Made by a program: the position numbers and the translations under genes. The notes below the pieces were generated by a model that was not told where the DNA came from, ran no database searches, and saw only the letters and a list, made by a program, of their open reading frames with translations. DNA of 64,000 nt, taken from assembly GCF_002798015.1 (NCBI RefSeq), contig NZ_PGTZ01000011.1:166182-230181 (forward strand), given 5' to 3'. The DNA is from Luteimicrobium subarcticum (GTDB lineage Bacteria > Actinomycetota > Actinomycetes > Actinomycetales > Cellulomonadaceae). This document shows, in pieces, positions 8,949 to 25,128 of the stretch. The stretch's first letter is position 1; the number at the start of each line of letters is the position of its first letter.

Positions 8949-10022
8949 ATGCGGACCGTGGGCGTCGAGGAGGAGTACCTGCTGGTCGACCACGACGGTC
9001 GGCCGGCCAAGGCCGCACGCGACACCGTGGCCGCGGCGCACGACGCTCCGGGAGACGGTGAGCTCGAGCCCGAGCTCAAGCAGCAGCAGGTCGAGACCGC
9101 GACGGCGCCGCACGACGCCCTCGCCGAGATCGAGCAGGACCTTCGCGCCGGACGCGCCCTCGCCGCCACCGCGGCCCGTGCGGCCGGAGCGCGGGCCCTC
9201 CCGCTCGGCACCTCGCCGGTCGCCGGCCCCACCCACGTCTCCCCCGGACGGCGCTACCGCGCCATGACGGACCTCTTCGCACGCACCGCCCAGGAGCAGC
9301 TCACCTGTGGATGCCACGTCCACGTCCACGTCGCCGGCGACGAAGAAGGCGTCGCCGTCATCGATCGCGTCCGCGCCTGGCTGCCGCTGCTCCTCGCACT
9401 GACCGCCAACTCGCCGTTCTGGGGTGGCGCAGACACCCACTACGCGAGCTACCGCTCGCAGGTCTGGAAGCGCTGGCCGACCGCCGGTCCGACCCCGCTC
9501 TTCGGCTCCGCATCGGCCTACCACGGCACCGTCGACGACCTGCTGTCCTCGGGCGTCGCGCTCGACCGCGGCATGATCTACTTCGACGCCCGGCTCGCCG
9601 TCGCGTACCCGACCGTCGAGATCCGCGTCGCCGACGTCCCGCTCGACGTGCGCGACACGGTGCTGCTGGCCGCGCTCGCCCGCGGGCTCGTCGAGACCGC
9701 GGCGCGCGCCTGGTCCGCCGGCGACCCCGCCGACGACGTGCGCGTCGAGCTCCTGCGTGCCGCCACGTGGCGCGCCGCGCGGTCCGGGCTGCGCGACGAG
9801 CTCCTCGACCCCCGCACCCACCGCCCCGTCCCGGCCGCCGAGGCCCTGCGCACCCTCGTCCGGCACGTGCACGAGGCGCTGGCGGACCACGGTGATCTCG
9901 ACCTCGTCCGCGCGGGGGTGGATCGGGTGCTTGCCGACGGCACCGGCGCGGACGCTCAACGGCGCTGGCGCGGCGACGGCACGAGCGCGCTGCTCCGGCG
10001 GGCCGCCGCTGCGATGGGCTGA
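8949..10022 (+). CDS. Glutamate--cysteine ligase-like carboxylate-amine ligase (GCS2, YbdK type)
   Basis: A 357-residue GCS2-family enzyme, predicted to join a glutamate-like gamma-carboxylate to an amine using ATP. Signatures are TVGVEEEYLLVD at the N-terminus, HVHVHVAGDEEGV, and the substrate-loop region FGSASAYHGTVDDL. E. coli YbdK is the reference member and has weak gamma-glutamylcysteine ligase activity. Actinobacteria use mycothiol rather than glutathione, so the physiological substrate here is uncertain. It stands alone, converging on the acetyltransferase gene with a 29-nt gap. Confidence 0.85.
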   Translation: MRTVGVEEEYLLVDHDGRPAKAARDTVAAAHDAPGDGELEPELKQQQVETATAPHDALAEIEQDLRAGRALAATAARAAGARALPLGTSPVAGPTHVSPGRRYRAMTDLFARTAQEQLTCGCHVHVHVAGDEEGVAVIDRVRAWLPLLLALTANSPFWGGADTHYASYRSQVWKRWPTAGPTPLFGSASAYHGTVDDLLSSGVALDRGMIYFDARLAVAYPTVEIRVADVPLDVRDTVLLAALARGLVETAARAWSAGDPADDVRVELLRAATWRAARSGLRDELLDPRTHRPVPAAEALRTLVRHVHEALADHGDLDLVRAGVDRVLADGTGADAQRRWRGDGTSALLRRAAAAMG

Positions 10023-10051
10023 CCTGCTTCAGGCGTCCGCCGCCACCAGCC

Positions 10052-10708
10052 TCAGAGCCCGAGGAACGACCGGACCGGCTCGACACCGTGCATCACGACA
10101 TCGGGGCGTCCGGGCTGGGCGAGCCATGCCTCCCGCGTGAGGCGGTAGCGGTTGACGACCACCGGTGAGCCGTCGCGCGCCACGAGCTCGGTCCCCTCGG
10201 GCGTGTAGCCGAGGCGCCGGGTCACGCCGTTCGACGGCGCGTTGTCGACGAACGCAGTCGTCGTCGCCTCGGTGAGGCCGAATCCTTCGAACAGCAGGTG
10301 GAGCATCACGCGTCGCATCCGCGTACCGAGGCCCTGACCCTGGTGTCGCCGCCCGAGCCACGAGCCGGTCTCGACCGTCCGCACCACGGGGACGTCCCGA
10401 CCCGAGAAGCCTTGGACACCGACCGGCGCACCGCGGTGGAAGACCGCGAGCTCGAGCCGGAGCGGCCCCTCGCCGGACGCGAGCGCGCCGCGTGTCTGCC
10501 ACTGGAACGCGAGGACGCGACGGGCCACCTCGCTCGGTGTACCGCGCGACCACGGGACCAGGAACGGCATGGCGTCGGGCGCGTGCACCCCGTCCGCGGC
10601 CAGGTGTGCGAGCTCGTCCAGCGTCGAGTCGTCGAGGTAGCGCAGCTCGAGGTCGCCGCTCACGACGCGCAGCGCGGGGAACGGCCAGAGGACGGGGTCC
10701 GGTGCCAT
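10052..10708 (-). CDS. GNAT family N-acetyltransferase
   Basis: A 218-residue RimJ/RimL-like acetyltransferase. The acetyl-CoA binding segment is visible as GRRHQGQGLGTRMRRVMLHL. It is followed by EATTTAFVDNAPSNGVTRRLGY, where the N-x-x-S/N-x-x-V/L-x-x-x-LGY pattern is typical of this subgroup. It begins at an ATG with a GAGGG-like site, 32 nt after the HAD hydrolase, so the two may form an operon. The substrate is not predictable. Confidence 0.85.
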   Translation of the reverse strand: MAPDPVLWPFPALRVVSGDLELRYLDDSTLDELAHLAADGVHAPDAMPFLVPWSRGTPSEVARRVLAFQWQTRGALASGEGPLRLELAVFHRGAPVGVQGFSGRDVPVVRTVETGSWLGRRHQGQGLGTRMRRVMLHLLFEGFGLTEATTTAFVDNAPSNGVTRRLGYTPEGTELVARDGSPVVVNRYRLTREAWLAQPGRPDVVMHGVEPVRSFLGL

Positions 10709-10740
10709 GCCCGTACCCTCGCCGGCCGCCTGTGCCTCGG

Positions 10741-11415
10741 TCAACGAGATGCGGTGGCGGTCGCCGCCACCAGGGCGCGTACAGCGGCGACGGCCTCGAC
10801 CGGCCCTTCGGCCACCACGTCGGGCTCGGCCTCGCCGGTCCACCGACGTCCGTGCGCAAGCCACACGGTCCGCAGGCCGGCGCGCCGTCCGCCCTCGACG
10901 TCCGGTCCCTCGGCGTCGCCAACCATCCAGACGTCGCCACGCTCCTCCGGTGCGACGCCGAGCGCCTCGAGCGCCAGGTCGAAGATCCTGGGGTCCGGCT
11001 TCTCGACACGCGCCTCGCCCGAGACCACCACCACGTCCACCCGGTCCGCCAGACCTGTGAGCGCGAGCTTCCCGCGCTGCTGGTGCGACGTGCCGTTCGT
11101 CACCACGCCGACGCGGTCGCCGGCGGCCCGCAGCGCGTCGAGCTGCTCGAGCACCCCGTCGTAGGGCGCGATGCGGTCACGGATGCCGGCGCGCATCGTC
11201 GCGACGAGCGCGTCCACGTCGTCGTCCACGCCGAACCGGTCCTGGACCGCGTGCGCCACGTGGTCCTTGGGGGCGTGACCGCCGCCGTCCGCGGTCAGCA
11301 GCGCCGCCAGGTCGTCGGGTGTGCCGCCGTGGGACGCCACCAGGTCGCTCGCCCAGCCGTGGAACGCCGCGGCGCGGTCGACGAGCGTGTTGTCGAGGTC
11401 GAAGAGCCAGATCAC
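10741..11415 (-). CDS. HAD-family hydrolase (phosphatase)
   Basis: A 224-residue HAD hydrolase of subfamily IA with a helical cap. Motif I is WLFDLDNTLVD (Asp nucleophile and Asp+2), motif II is VVTNGTS, motif III is the Lys in EARVEKPDPRIF, and motif IV is MVGDAEGPDVEGGRRAG. Likely a small-metabolite phosphatase of the YjjG/NanP type. The GTG start at 11415 lies 6 nt after a -10 box. It sits upstream of the acetyltransferase on the same strand. Confidence 0.88.
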   Translation of the reverse strand: MIWLFDLDNTLVDRAAAFHGWASDLVASHGGTPDDLAALLTADGGGHAPKDHVAHAVQDRFGVDDDVDALVATMRAGIRDRIAPYDGVLEQLDALRAAGDRVGVVTNGTSHQQRGKLALTGLADRVDVVVVSGEARVEKPDPRIFDLALEALGVAPEERGDVWMVGDAEGPDVEGGRRAGLRTVWLAHGRRWTGEAEPDVVAEGPVEAVAAVRALVAATATASR

Positions 11416-11940
11416 AGGACCACCGTACGGCCCCTTCCCTCCGGGCTTGTTTTCTTTGATCCCGCGGTCCGCTGGGTGGTGCAGGCGGCTTGGCACACTA
11501 TTTTCTACCCTGTCTCTCGAGTCGCACGTTTCGCACGCCATGCGTGGCGAGTGAGGGAGAGAACGTGCGGCTCGGCGGGGCTCCTGGGCGCGCTCGTCCG
11601 TGATGCGCCGGACAGCGACGTCGCCGCACCGTTCTGCTCCTACACCGCGGCGAGGAGCGCCGCGTCACCCCGTCCGGGCTGGAGCTGACCGACCGGACGT
11701 CGACGTGGTCGCACCACGCTCCCCCGCCGAACCCCTCCCACGCGCGCACGCGCGGGGTCGACGTGGTCGGTGCGGCGGGGGTGTGGCGGTGCACAGTGGC
11801 GGGGTCGTCCTGGCCGCTCTTCCCACGTGGTCCCCGACCGCGGCCGTGCTGGTTCCGCGTGCTTGGCACAGTATTTCTCGATGCGCCCTGTCGGCGGTCT
11901 CGATGGAGCGGCGCGTGCGCTCGGTCCGGCGGCGCCGGCG
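11416..11940. other. 525-base stretch without a convincing gene; short internal repeats
   Basis: No reading frame here has plausible codon use or family signatures. Two near-copies of TTGGCACASTATTT lie at 11490 and 11863 on the plus strand, each followed by CCCTGTC. GTCGACGTGGTCG is repeated directly at 11699 and 11757, and a CG-rich palindrome lies near 11741. The AT content around 11450-11520 and 11865-11885 is above the local average. It may hold an undetected small RNA or remnants of an insertion. Confidence 0.4.
11422..11427 (-). promoter_or_regulatory. -10 box, leaderless start of HAD gene
   Basis: On the minus strand TACGGT ends 6 nt before the GTG at 11415, with no clear ribosome site between. 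Confidence 0.4.
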
Positions 11941-16078
<4,138 letters not shown>

Positions 16079-16082
16079 GCGT

Positions 16083-16868
16083 TTGACCGAGGGGGCGGCC
16101 CCCGCGGCGTCGCCGTCGGTGGCGTCGACGTCCGGCGTCCCGGCGTCGCCGGCCTCGGCGCGCGACGCGCTCGCCCGGCTCGTCGACGGCGGCGGGGCGT
16201 GGACCACGCCGTGGCGGCACGCCGTCGGCGCTCTCGACCCCGCGACCGCGCGCGACGCCGCCGTGCTCGTCCTGTTCGGCGTGCTCGACGGGGCGCCCGG
16301 TGCGGCACCGTCGACGGTGCCTGCGGACGCGCGCACGTCGGTGCGCACGGGGGTGCCGGCCGGGCTCGACGTCCTGCTCCTCGCCCGCGCAGCGACGCTC
16401 GGCAGCCACCCCGGCCAGGTGGCCTTCCCCGGCGGGCGCGTCGACCCGGGCGACGACGGTCCCGTGGCGTGCGCGCTGCGGGAGGCGACCGAGGAGACCG
16501 GCCTCGACGCGTCCGGGGTCGACGTCCTCGGGACGTACGACCCCCTGCCGCTGCCGGTGAGCAACCACCTCGTCACGCCCGTGCTCGGGTGGTGGGCGAG
16601 GCGGTCCCCCGTGCGCGTCGTCGACCCCGGCGAGTCCGCCCACGTCTTCAGCGCACCCGTCGCCGGGCTGATCGACCCGGAGCGCCGGCGCACCGTCGAG
16701 GTGCGGCGCGGCAACCGGCGCTGGCACGGACCCGGGTTCCTCGTCGCGGACGGCGACCGCGAGCACGTCGTGTGGGGCTTCACCGCCGGCATCCTCGACG
16801 CGCTGCTCGACGAGCTCGGGTGGACGCAGCCGTGGGACCGAGACCGGGTCGTCCCGGCACCTCTCTGA
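16083..16868 (+). CDS. NUDIX hydrolase (CoA pyrophosphatase-like)
   Basis: A 261-residue NUDIX enzyme. The region [20 protein letters not shown] followed by [12 protein letters not shown] carries the RExxEExG core, and the spacing resembles CoA-diphosphatases. The start is uncertain. TTG at 16083 lies 5 nt after the guaB1 stop with GGTGAG upstream and leaves a low-complexity Ala/Ser/Pro leader of about 25 residues. An internal GTG is possible. Co-transcription with guaB1 hints at nucleotide housekeeping. Confidence 0.82.
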   Translation: MTEGAAPAASPSVASTSGVPASPASARDALARLVDGGGAWTTPWRHAVGALDPATARDAAVLVLFGVLDGAPGAAPSTVPADARTSVRTGVPAGLDVLLLARAATLGSHPGQVAFPGGRVDPGDDGPVACALREATEETGLDASGVDVLGTYDPLPLPVSNHLVTPVLGWWARRSPVRVVDPGESAHVFSAPVAGLIDPERRRTVEVRRGNRRWHGPGFLVADGDREHVVWGFTAGILDALLDELGWTQPWDRDRVVPAPL

Positions 16869-16904
16869 CACGACCGCAGGCCGACACGACCCGGAAGGAC
16901 GGCG

Positions 16905-17786
16905 ATGGAAGCCGACATCGAGATCACGACCGGCCTCGCGCACGCTCTCCTGCGTGCCCAGCACGCGGACCTCGCCGACCGCCCGCTGCGGGTCGTCGCG
17001 AACGGGTGGGACACCGTCGTGATGCGGCTCGGCGACGACCTGGCCCTTCGGCTGCCGCGTCGCGAGGTGGCCGCCCACCTGGTGGAGCACGAGCAGGCCG
17101 TCCTGCCCGTGCTCGCGCCGACGCTGCCGGTCCCGGTGCCCCTCCCCGTCCGGGTCGGCCGTCCGACGGACGGCTACCCGTACCCGTGGAGCGTCGTGCC
17201 GTGGTTCGACGGCGTCGCGGCCGCCGCGACACCGGTGCCGGAGCGCTCCGCGTGGGCGGCGCACCTCGCGAACACGCTCGCCGCGCTGCACACCCCCGCG
17301 CCGGCAGACGCTCCCCCGAACCCGTACCGCGGCGTGCCGCTCGCGGAGCGCACCGAGGTCTTCCGCGAGCGGCTCGAGATCGTCCCGGACCGCGACGCGC
17401 GACACCTGTCGCAGATCTGGGACACCGGCCTCGACGCCGCGCCCTACGACGACGTGCCCCGGTGGCTGCACGGCGACCCGCACCCCGCCAACCTCGTCGT
17501 CCGGCCGGGCGCACCCGACCGGCTGGCCGCTCTCGTCGACTTCGGGGACGTGACGTCCGGCGACCCCGCCTCGGACCTCGCGACGGCGTGGCTCACCTTC
17601 GACGCCGCGGGGCGTGCGTCGTTCCGCGCCGTGTACGACGACGTCCACGGGGGCGACGGTCCGCGGTGGGTGCGCGCCCGCGCCTGGGCGGCGTCCTTCG
17701 CGCTCGTGATGCTCGCGTTCCCGGACGAGCACCCGCTGCTCGCGGGGGTCGGCGAGCACGCCGTCGGCGAGCTGCTCGCCGGCTGA
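16905..17786 (+). CDS. Aminoglycoside phosphotransferase (APH)-like kinase
   Basis: A 293-residue APH-fold kinase. The Brenner motif is [13 protein letters not shown] and the metal-binding loop is [17 protein letters not shown]. The N-lobe has [13 protein letters not shown] and YPWSVVPWF. Chromosomal members of this group usually phosphorylate unknown small molecules, so no antibiotic resistance should be inferred. The ATG has GGAAGG upstream. It converges with aconitase across two hairpins. Confidence 0.85.
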   Translation: MEADIEITTGLAHALLRAQHADLADRPLRVVANGWDTVVMRLGDDLALRLPRREVAAHLVEHEQAVLPVLAPTLPVPVPLPVRVGRPTDGYPYPWSVVPWFDGVAAAATPVPERSAWAAHLANTLAALHTPAPADAPPNPYRGVPLAERTEVFRERLEIVPDRDARHLSQIWDTGLDAAPYDDVPRWLHGDPHPANLVVRPGAPDRLAALVDFGDVTSGDPASDLATAWLTFDAAGRASFRAVYDDVHGGDGPRWVRARAWAASFALVMLAFPDEHPLLAGVGEHAVGELLAG

Positions 17787-17813
17787 CCGCCCTCCCCCGC
17801 TCGGCTCCGCGTG

Positions 17814-17842
17814 CGTTGCGGCGCTTCGCGTGCGCCGCAACG
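17814..17842 (+). terminator. Hairpin after APH-like gene
   Basis: Perfect 10-bp stem CGTTGCGGCG / CGCCGCAACG with a 9-nt loop. It is the first of two hairpins between convergent genes and has no U-tract. Confidence 0.55.
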
Positions 17843-17894
17843 GGCGCGAAGCGACCTTGCGTAGGCGACGGCACCGGGCCCGGAGGGCGCGGGA

Positions 17895-17938
17895 CGGCGA
17901 GAGGCGCCCACCCCGGGTGGGGTGGACGCCTCTCGCCG
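17895..17938. terminator. Long bidirectional hairpin between APH-like gene and acnA
   Basis: A 20-bp stem with one mismatch (CGGCGAGAGGCG-C-CCACCCC pairing with GGGGTGG-A-CGCCTCTCGCCG) closes a 4-nt GGGT loop. It can serve both converging transcripts. Confidence 0.75.
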
Positions 17939-17969
17939 TACTCGCTGCCCGGCACGCCGGGCGGGCGGC

Positions 17970-20729
<2,760 letters not shown>

Positions 20730-20834
20730 GGTGCGCTCCTCACTGCGGTACGGCGACGCACGGACCCGCGGGAGTGCCGCGTCACGTGGCGTCGTTGGGG
20801 GGTTTGGGCTGAGCCTACGCCAGCATACCGCAGT

Positions 20835-20852
20835 TATCTTGACGTCAAGATA
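20835..20852. promoter_or_regulatory. 18-bp perfect palindrome upstream of acnA
   Basis: TATCTTGACGTCAAGATA reads identically on both strands. It sits 106-123 nt upstream of the acnA start and contains the stop codon of the P-type ATPase gene. The size and symmetry suit a dimeric repressor. Aconitase genes in actinobacteria are known to be under dedicated repressors such as AcnR in Corynebacterium, but I cannot assign the binder. Confidence 0.6.
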
Positions 20853-23280
20853 TCGGCGCGCGGTGGCGCGCGCCGATCAGCCGGAACAGCACCTCGATGA
20901 GCACCCAGCCGACGACGACGGTCGTCGCGACGACCTCGAGCGTCCACGCGTCCGGCACCTCGAGGGCGAAGAACCGGCGCGTGACCGGGAGGGCGAACGC
21001 CCCCGCCCCGGCGAGCCCGAGGGCGACGACGAGCCAGCCCCGCCACCCCCGCCACGGCCGGGCCGCGATCCCCAGGACCCACAGCGCCAGGCCGAGCAGC
21101 ACGAGCGTGGCCGCCGAGCGTGCGTCCGTCGTGCCGAGCCGGTCCCGCACGACGAGGTACGCCACGAGGACGCCCGCGCCGGCGACCAGTCCGGACGGCA
21201 CCGCGTACGTGAGCACGCGCGGCAGGAACCCGGGCCGGTACCGCGTGTCGTTCGGCGGCAGCGCCAGGAAGAACGCCGGGATCCCGATGGTGAGCGAGCT
21301 GATCAGCGTGAGGTGGCGCGGCAGGAACGGGTACGGCACCGCGATGAGGACGACCGCCACCGCGAGCAGCGCGGCGTACGTCGTCTTGGTGAGGAACAGG
21401 CCGGCGACGCGCTCCATGTTCGCCATGACCCGGCGGCCCTGGGCGACGACGCCCGGCAGCGTCGCGAACCGGCCGTCGACGAGCACGATCCGGGCGACTG
21501 CCTTCGTCGCGGCCGCGCCCGAACCCATCGCGATGCCGAGGTCGGCGTCCTTGAGCGCCAGCGCGTCGTTCACCCCGTCCCCCGTCATGGCGACGACGTG
21601 GCCGCGCGCCTGCAGCGCGTGCACCATCGCGCGCTTCTGCTCGGGTCGCACCCGCCCGTACACGCCGTGGGTGTCGAGCACGTCCGCGAGCGCTTCGGCG
21701 TCGTCCGGCAGGTCGCGGGCGTCGAACCCGGGGTCGGGCGCGGCGTCCGGGCCGGACGACCCGACGGACGCGGCGATGGCGGCGACCGTGGTGGGGTTGT
21801 CGCCGGAGATCACGACGGTGCGGACGCCCTGGGCGTGGAAGTAGGCGAGGGTCTGGGCGGCGTCGGGGCGCACGTGCTCGCCGAGCACGCAGACGACGAG
21901 GGGGTCGAGGTCGCCCGGCAGGGGCGCGTCGGTGGCGGGCAGGCCGGCGGGGGCGGCGGCGAGCAGGACGACACGGGACCCGTCGGCGGCGGCGTCGCGT
22001 ACCGACGCGAGCACGTCGGTCGCGGGGGCGTCGTCGCGCCCGGCGAGGAGGATCTCGGGGGCGCCGAAGACGTAGGCACCATCGGCGGTGCGCACGGCGC
22101 TCCACTTGCGGGCGCTGGAGAACGGGACGGTCTCGAGGACGTCCGCGAGGTCGGCGGCGTCGATCCCGTCACCGGCGGCGCGCGCGGTGGCGTTCGCGTC
22201 GGGTGCGACCGCGAGCGCGGCGAGGACACCGAGCGCGGCGCGGTGACGGGGCGCGATCCCGTCAGGGCCGTCGGCCGGGGAGCCTGCGCCGACGAGGTCG
22301 CGGCGGGCGAGCCCGACGGTCCCGTCGGTGAGCGTGCCGGTCTTGTCGAGGCACAGCACGTCGACGCGCGCGAGCACCTCGACGGCCTGGAGCTCCTGGA
22401 CGAGCACGTTCTGCCGGGCGAGCAGCAGGGCGGCGAGCGCGAAGTTGAGGGACGTGAGCAGCACGAGCCCTTCGGGGACCATGCCGATGACGCCCGCGAC
22501 GCCGGCGACGACGGCGTCGCGCCAGGCGCCGGACGAGATCGAGTCGCTCCACCCGCCGGTGGCGCGGACCTGTGCCCAGGCGAGCAGGACGGCGATGGGG
22601 ATGATGCCGAAGGACACGACCCGCAGGACGCGGTTGATGCCGTCGCGCAGCTCGGAGGGTGCGACGGAGAACTTCTTGGCCTCGGCGGCGATGCGGTGGG
22701 CGTAGGACTCCTCGCCGACGGCGGTGAGCCGGACGGACGCGGTCCCGGCGACGACTGCGGTGCCGGAGAGCACCGGGTCCTCGGGGTGCTTGTGGACGGG
22801 CTGCGACTCGCCGGTGAGGACGGACTCGTCGATCTCCAGGCCGGTGGAGCGCAGGACGACGCCGTCGGCGGGGACCTGGTCGCCGGTCGCGAGCAGCAGG
22901 ACGTCGTCCTCGACGAGCTGCTGGAGCGGGATCTCGGCCTCGGTCGGGCCTGTGCCGGCGTCGCGGACGACGCGGGCGGGGGCGGCACTGAGCAGGCTGA
23001 GGTGATCGAGGGTGCGCTTGGCGCGGTACTCGGTGACGACGCCGATGGCGGCGTTGACGACCATGACCCCGGCGAACACGGCGTCGGGCCACGACCCGGT
23101 GATGAGCACGAGCACGGCCGCGACGGTGAGGATGAGGTTGAAGAGCGTGAAGACGTTGGCGCGCAGGATCGCGGCGAGGCTGCGGGAGGTGGTGTCGGCG
23201 GCGACGTTGACCTTCCCGGCGGCGGTCCGCTCGTCGACCTGTGCGGTGGTCAGGGCGCCCAGGTCGGCGAGCGTCGTCAT
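20845..23280 (-). CDS. Cation-translocating P-type ATPase (CtpE-like)
   Basis: An 811-residue P-type ATPase, membrane bound, with an actuator-domain TGES motif, the phosphorylated D312 in [11 protein letters not shown], and the hinge [21 protein letters not shown]. The membrane motif [11 protein letters not shown] resembles the PEGL of mycobacterial CtpE, reported as a calcium transporter. There is no heavy-metal-binding N-terminal domain and no CPx motif, which argues against a copper/zinc pump. Several hydrophobic segments flank the cytoplasmic domains, with a cluster at the C-terminus. Calcium is an inference from the family. Confidence 0.85.
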   Translation of the reverse strand: MTTLADLGALTTAQVDERTAAGKVNVAADTTSRSLAAILRANVFTLFNLILTVAAVLVLITGSWPDAVFAGVMVVNAAIGVVTEYRAKRTLDHLSLLSAAPARVVRDAGTGPTEAEIPLQQLVEDDVLLLATGDQVPADGVVLRSTGLEIDESVLTGESQPVHKHPEDPVLSGTAVVAGTASVRLTAVGEESYAHRIAAEAKKFSVAPSELRDGINRVLRVVSFGIIPIAVLLAWAQVRATGGWSDSISSGAWRDAVVAGVAGVIGMVPEGLVLLTSLNFALAALLLARQNVLVQELQAVEVLARVDVLCLDKTGTLTDGTVGLARRDLVGAGSPADGPDGIAPRHRAALGVLAALAVAPDANATARAAGDGIDAADLADVLETVPFSSARKWSAVRTADGAYVFGAPEILLAGRDDAPATDVLASVRDAAADGSRVVLLAAAPAGLPATDAPLPGDLDPLVVCVLGEHVRPDAAQTLAYFHAQGVRTVVISGDNPTTVAAIAASVGSSGPDAAPDPGFDARDLPDDAEALADVLDTHGVYGRVRPEQKRAMVHALQARGHVVAMTGDGVNDALALKDADLGIAMGSGAAATKAVARIVLVDGRFATLPGVVAQGRRVMANMERVAGLFLTKTTYAALLAVAVVLIAVPYPFLPRHLTLISSLTIGIPAFFLALPPNDTRYRPGFLPRVLTYAVPSGLVAGAGVLVAYLVVRDRLGTTDARSAATLVLLGLALWVLGIAARPWRGWRGWLVVALGLAGAGAFALPVTRRFFALEVPDAWTLEVVATTVVVGWVLIEVLFRLIGARHRAPIS

Positions 23281-23286
23281 GGGCCG

Positions 23287-23292
23287 AGTCTA
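23287..23292 (-). promoter_or_regulatory. -10 box, leaderless start of P-type ATPase
   Basis: Minus-strand TAGACT ends 6 nt before the ATG at 23280. No ribosome site is visible. Confidence 0.5.
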
Positions 23293-23312
23293 GTGGCCGT
23301 CATCCGCGTGCG

Positions 23313-23346
23313 GATATCGTGACATCACTGCGATGTGCCCGATATC
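23313..23346. promoter_or_regulatory. Imperfect inverted repeat between divergent ATPase and VOC genes
   Basis: The outer arms GATATCG (23313-23319) and CGATATC (23340-23346) pair exactly. The inner arms ACATC and GATGT also pair. The element lies in the 92-nt divergent spacer and is a candidate operator for either gene. Confidence 0.45.
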
Positions 23347-23372
23347 GGCGCACGTCGGGACGGAGGCAAGTC

Positions 23373-23729
23373 ATGACGGTGACCGGGATCGGCGGGCTCT
23401 TCGTCCGCAGCGCCGACCCTGCGGCGCGCGCCGCGTGGTACGAGGAGCACCTCGGGGTCGGCCCGGGCGCCGACGGCACGTGGCACCAGGAGGCGGGCGG
23501 CACCGTGTTCGCACCGTTCCCGGCCGACTCGGACTACTTCGCGCCGGACCAGCCGCTCATGCTGAACCTGCGCGTGCGCGACCTCGACACGCTCGTCGCA
23601 CGCCTCGAGGCGGCAGGGGTCGCCGTCGAGCGCCGGGCCGAGTGGGACGCGGGCGGCTTCGGGCGGTTCGCGCGCATCCAGGACCCCGAGGGGCTGCCCG
23701 TCGAGCTCTGGGAGCCCGCCGAGGACTAG
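23373..23729 (+). CDS. VOC family (glyoxalase-fold) protein
   Basis: A 118-residue vicinal-oxygen-chelate protein. It has the paired beta-alpha-beta-beta-beta layout with GLFVRSADPAARAAWYEEHLG at the start, LMLNLRVRDLDTLVARLEAAGV in the middle, and RFARIQDPEGLPVELWEP at the end, with the terminal metal-ligand Glu. The catalysed reaction is not predictable. The ATG follows GGAGG. It ends 7 nt before the convergent methyltransferase gene. Confidence 0.85.
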   Translation: MTVTGIGGLFVRSADPAARAAWYEEHLGVGPGADGTWHQEAGGTVFAPFPADSDYFAPDQPLMLNLRVRDLDTLVARLEAAGVAVERRAEWDAGGFGRFARIQDPEGLPVELWEPAED

Positions 23730-23736
23730 CGGGGCG

Positions 23737-25128
23737 TCAGCGCTCGACCGCCGGCACGAACGTCGCGACCGCCTCGACGTGGTGGGTCATCGGGAACAGG
23801 TCGAACGCCCGCAGGGCGGCGAGCCGGTAGCCCTGGTCGGCGAGGTACGCGACGTCACGGGCGAGCGCGGCAGGGTCGCACGCGACGTAGACGATCGTGG
23901 CGGGCGCCAGGTGGGCGACCTGCTCGACGACCTGGCGACCCGCTCCGGCACGCGGCGGGTCGAGCACGACGGCGTCGGCCGCGCGCAGTCCCCCGCTGCT
24001 GCCGGCCGCGGCCCGCAGCGCCGTGAGCGTCGTCTCGACGCGGCCGGCGTGCAGCTCGACCTGCCGGACGTCGTGCAACGAGCGTCGGGCGTCCTTGACG
24101 GCCTGCTCGGAGCCCTCGACGGCCACGACACGGCCCGCGGGCCCGACGAGGTCGGCGAGCGGCGCGGTGAACAGGCCGGCGCCCGAGTACAGGTCGAGCA
24201 CGGTCGCCCCGGCGCCGGTGCCGGCGAGCGCGTCCAGCACCGCGCCGACGAGCACGGCGGGCGCGGCCCGGTGCACCTGCCAGAAGCCGTCCCCCCGCAG
24301 GCGGTAGGTCCCGGTCCGGCCGTCCGGCAGCGCCACCGTCTCGGTGACGGTCCGCCGCGCGTTGGGACGCTCGTCGGTCCGGCCGCCGCGCAGCGGCTCG
24401 CCGTCCTGGAGCAGGAGGGGCGCCGATCCGTCGGCGGGGGCGATCACGTCGAGCCGTACGCCGGCGGGCCACAGCCGCGTGAACACGCCCTCGGTCTCGC
24501 ACAGCGCGCGGACCTCGTCGCTCGCGAGCGGCATGTCGTCCAGCGGGACGACGTCGTGCGACCGGTACCGGTGCATGCCCGCGCGGCCCTGCGCGTCCGT
24601 GACGAGCTCGATGCGGGTGCGCCAGCCGAGGCCGCCGCGCTCGTCGTCACCCGGCGCCGCCGCGACGGGCAGCTCGGCGACGGGCACGCCGTCGACCTCC
24701 GTCACCCCGGCGAGACGCTCGAGCTGCTCCGCGAGCACCGTCTGCTTCCAGCGACGCTGCGCCGCCAGGGCGACGTGCGCGAGCTCTCCCCCGCCGACCC
24801 CGCCCGGGCCGGCCGCGGGCCACGCGGACGGCACCCGGTCGGGTGACGCCTCGAGCACCTCCACGGCGTCCGCGCGCCAGAACCGGGCGTCGTCCTCGGC
24901 GGACGTGAGCCGGGCGAGCACGCGCTCGCCGGGCAGGGCGTGCCGGACGAACACGACGCGTCCCTCGTGGCGGGCCACGCAGTGCCCGCCGTGGGCGACG
25001 GGACCCACCTCGAGCTCGACGGGCGGCAGGTCGGGTGGGGCGGATGCGTTCGGGCGCGCGGCGCGGGATGCGTCGCCCCGGCCGGAGGGTCGGCGGGACG
25101 AGGGACGGGACTTCTTCTTCGACGGCAT
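23737..25128 (-). CDS. TrmA/RumA-type RNA (uracil-5-)-methyltransferase
   Basis: A 463-residue SAM-dependent methyltransferase. An N-terminal basic, Ser/Arg-rich tail leads into a TRAM-like OB domain (VGPVAHGGHCVARHEGRVVF). The C-terminal Rossmann domain has VLDLYSGAGLFTAPLA, VLDPPRAGAG, and the nucleophilic Cys in VYVACDPAALARD, the hallmark of 5-methyluridine formation. The N-terminal four-cysteine iron-sulfur motif of RumA is absent. Its ATG overlaps the permease stop (TGATG), so the two are co-translated. Whether the target is rRNA or tRNA is unknown. Confidence 0.87.
   Translation of the reverse strand: MPSKKKSRPSSRRPSGRGDASRAARPNASAPPDLPPVELEVGPVAHGGHCVARHEGRVVFVRHALPGERVLARLTSAEDDARFWRADAVEVLEASPDRVPSAWPAAGPGGVGGGELAHVALAAQRRWKQTVLAEQLERLAGVTEVDGVPVAELPVAAAPGDDERGGLGWRTRIELVTDAQGRAGMHRYRSHDVVPLDDMPLASDEVRALCETEGVFTRLWPAGVRLDVIAPADGSAPLLLQDGEPLRGGRTDERPNARRTVTETVALPDGRTGTYRLRGDGFWQVHRAAPAVLVGAVLDALAGTGAGATVLDLYSGAGLFTAPLADLVGPAGRVVAVEGSEQAVKDARRSLHDVRQVELHAGRVETTLTALRAAAGSSGGLRAADAVVLDPPRAGAGRQVVEQVAHLAPATIVYVACDPAALARDVAYLADQGYRLAALRAFDLFPMTHHVEAVATFVPAVER

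Noticed and set aside
11490..11506. TTGGCAC resembling a sigma-54 -24 element
   Set aside because: The matching -12 element (TTGC) is missing at the right spacing, and sigma-54 is not expected in actinobacteria.
11498..11869. Minus-strand frame of 123 codons in the gene-free stretch
   Set aside because: Arg/Ser/Pro-rich composition, no ribosome site and no family features.
16905..17786. Aminoglycoside resistance gene
   Set aside because: It has the APH fold, but lacks any feature tying it to a known resistance enzyme; chromosomal APH-like kinases are usually unrelated to resistance.
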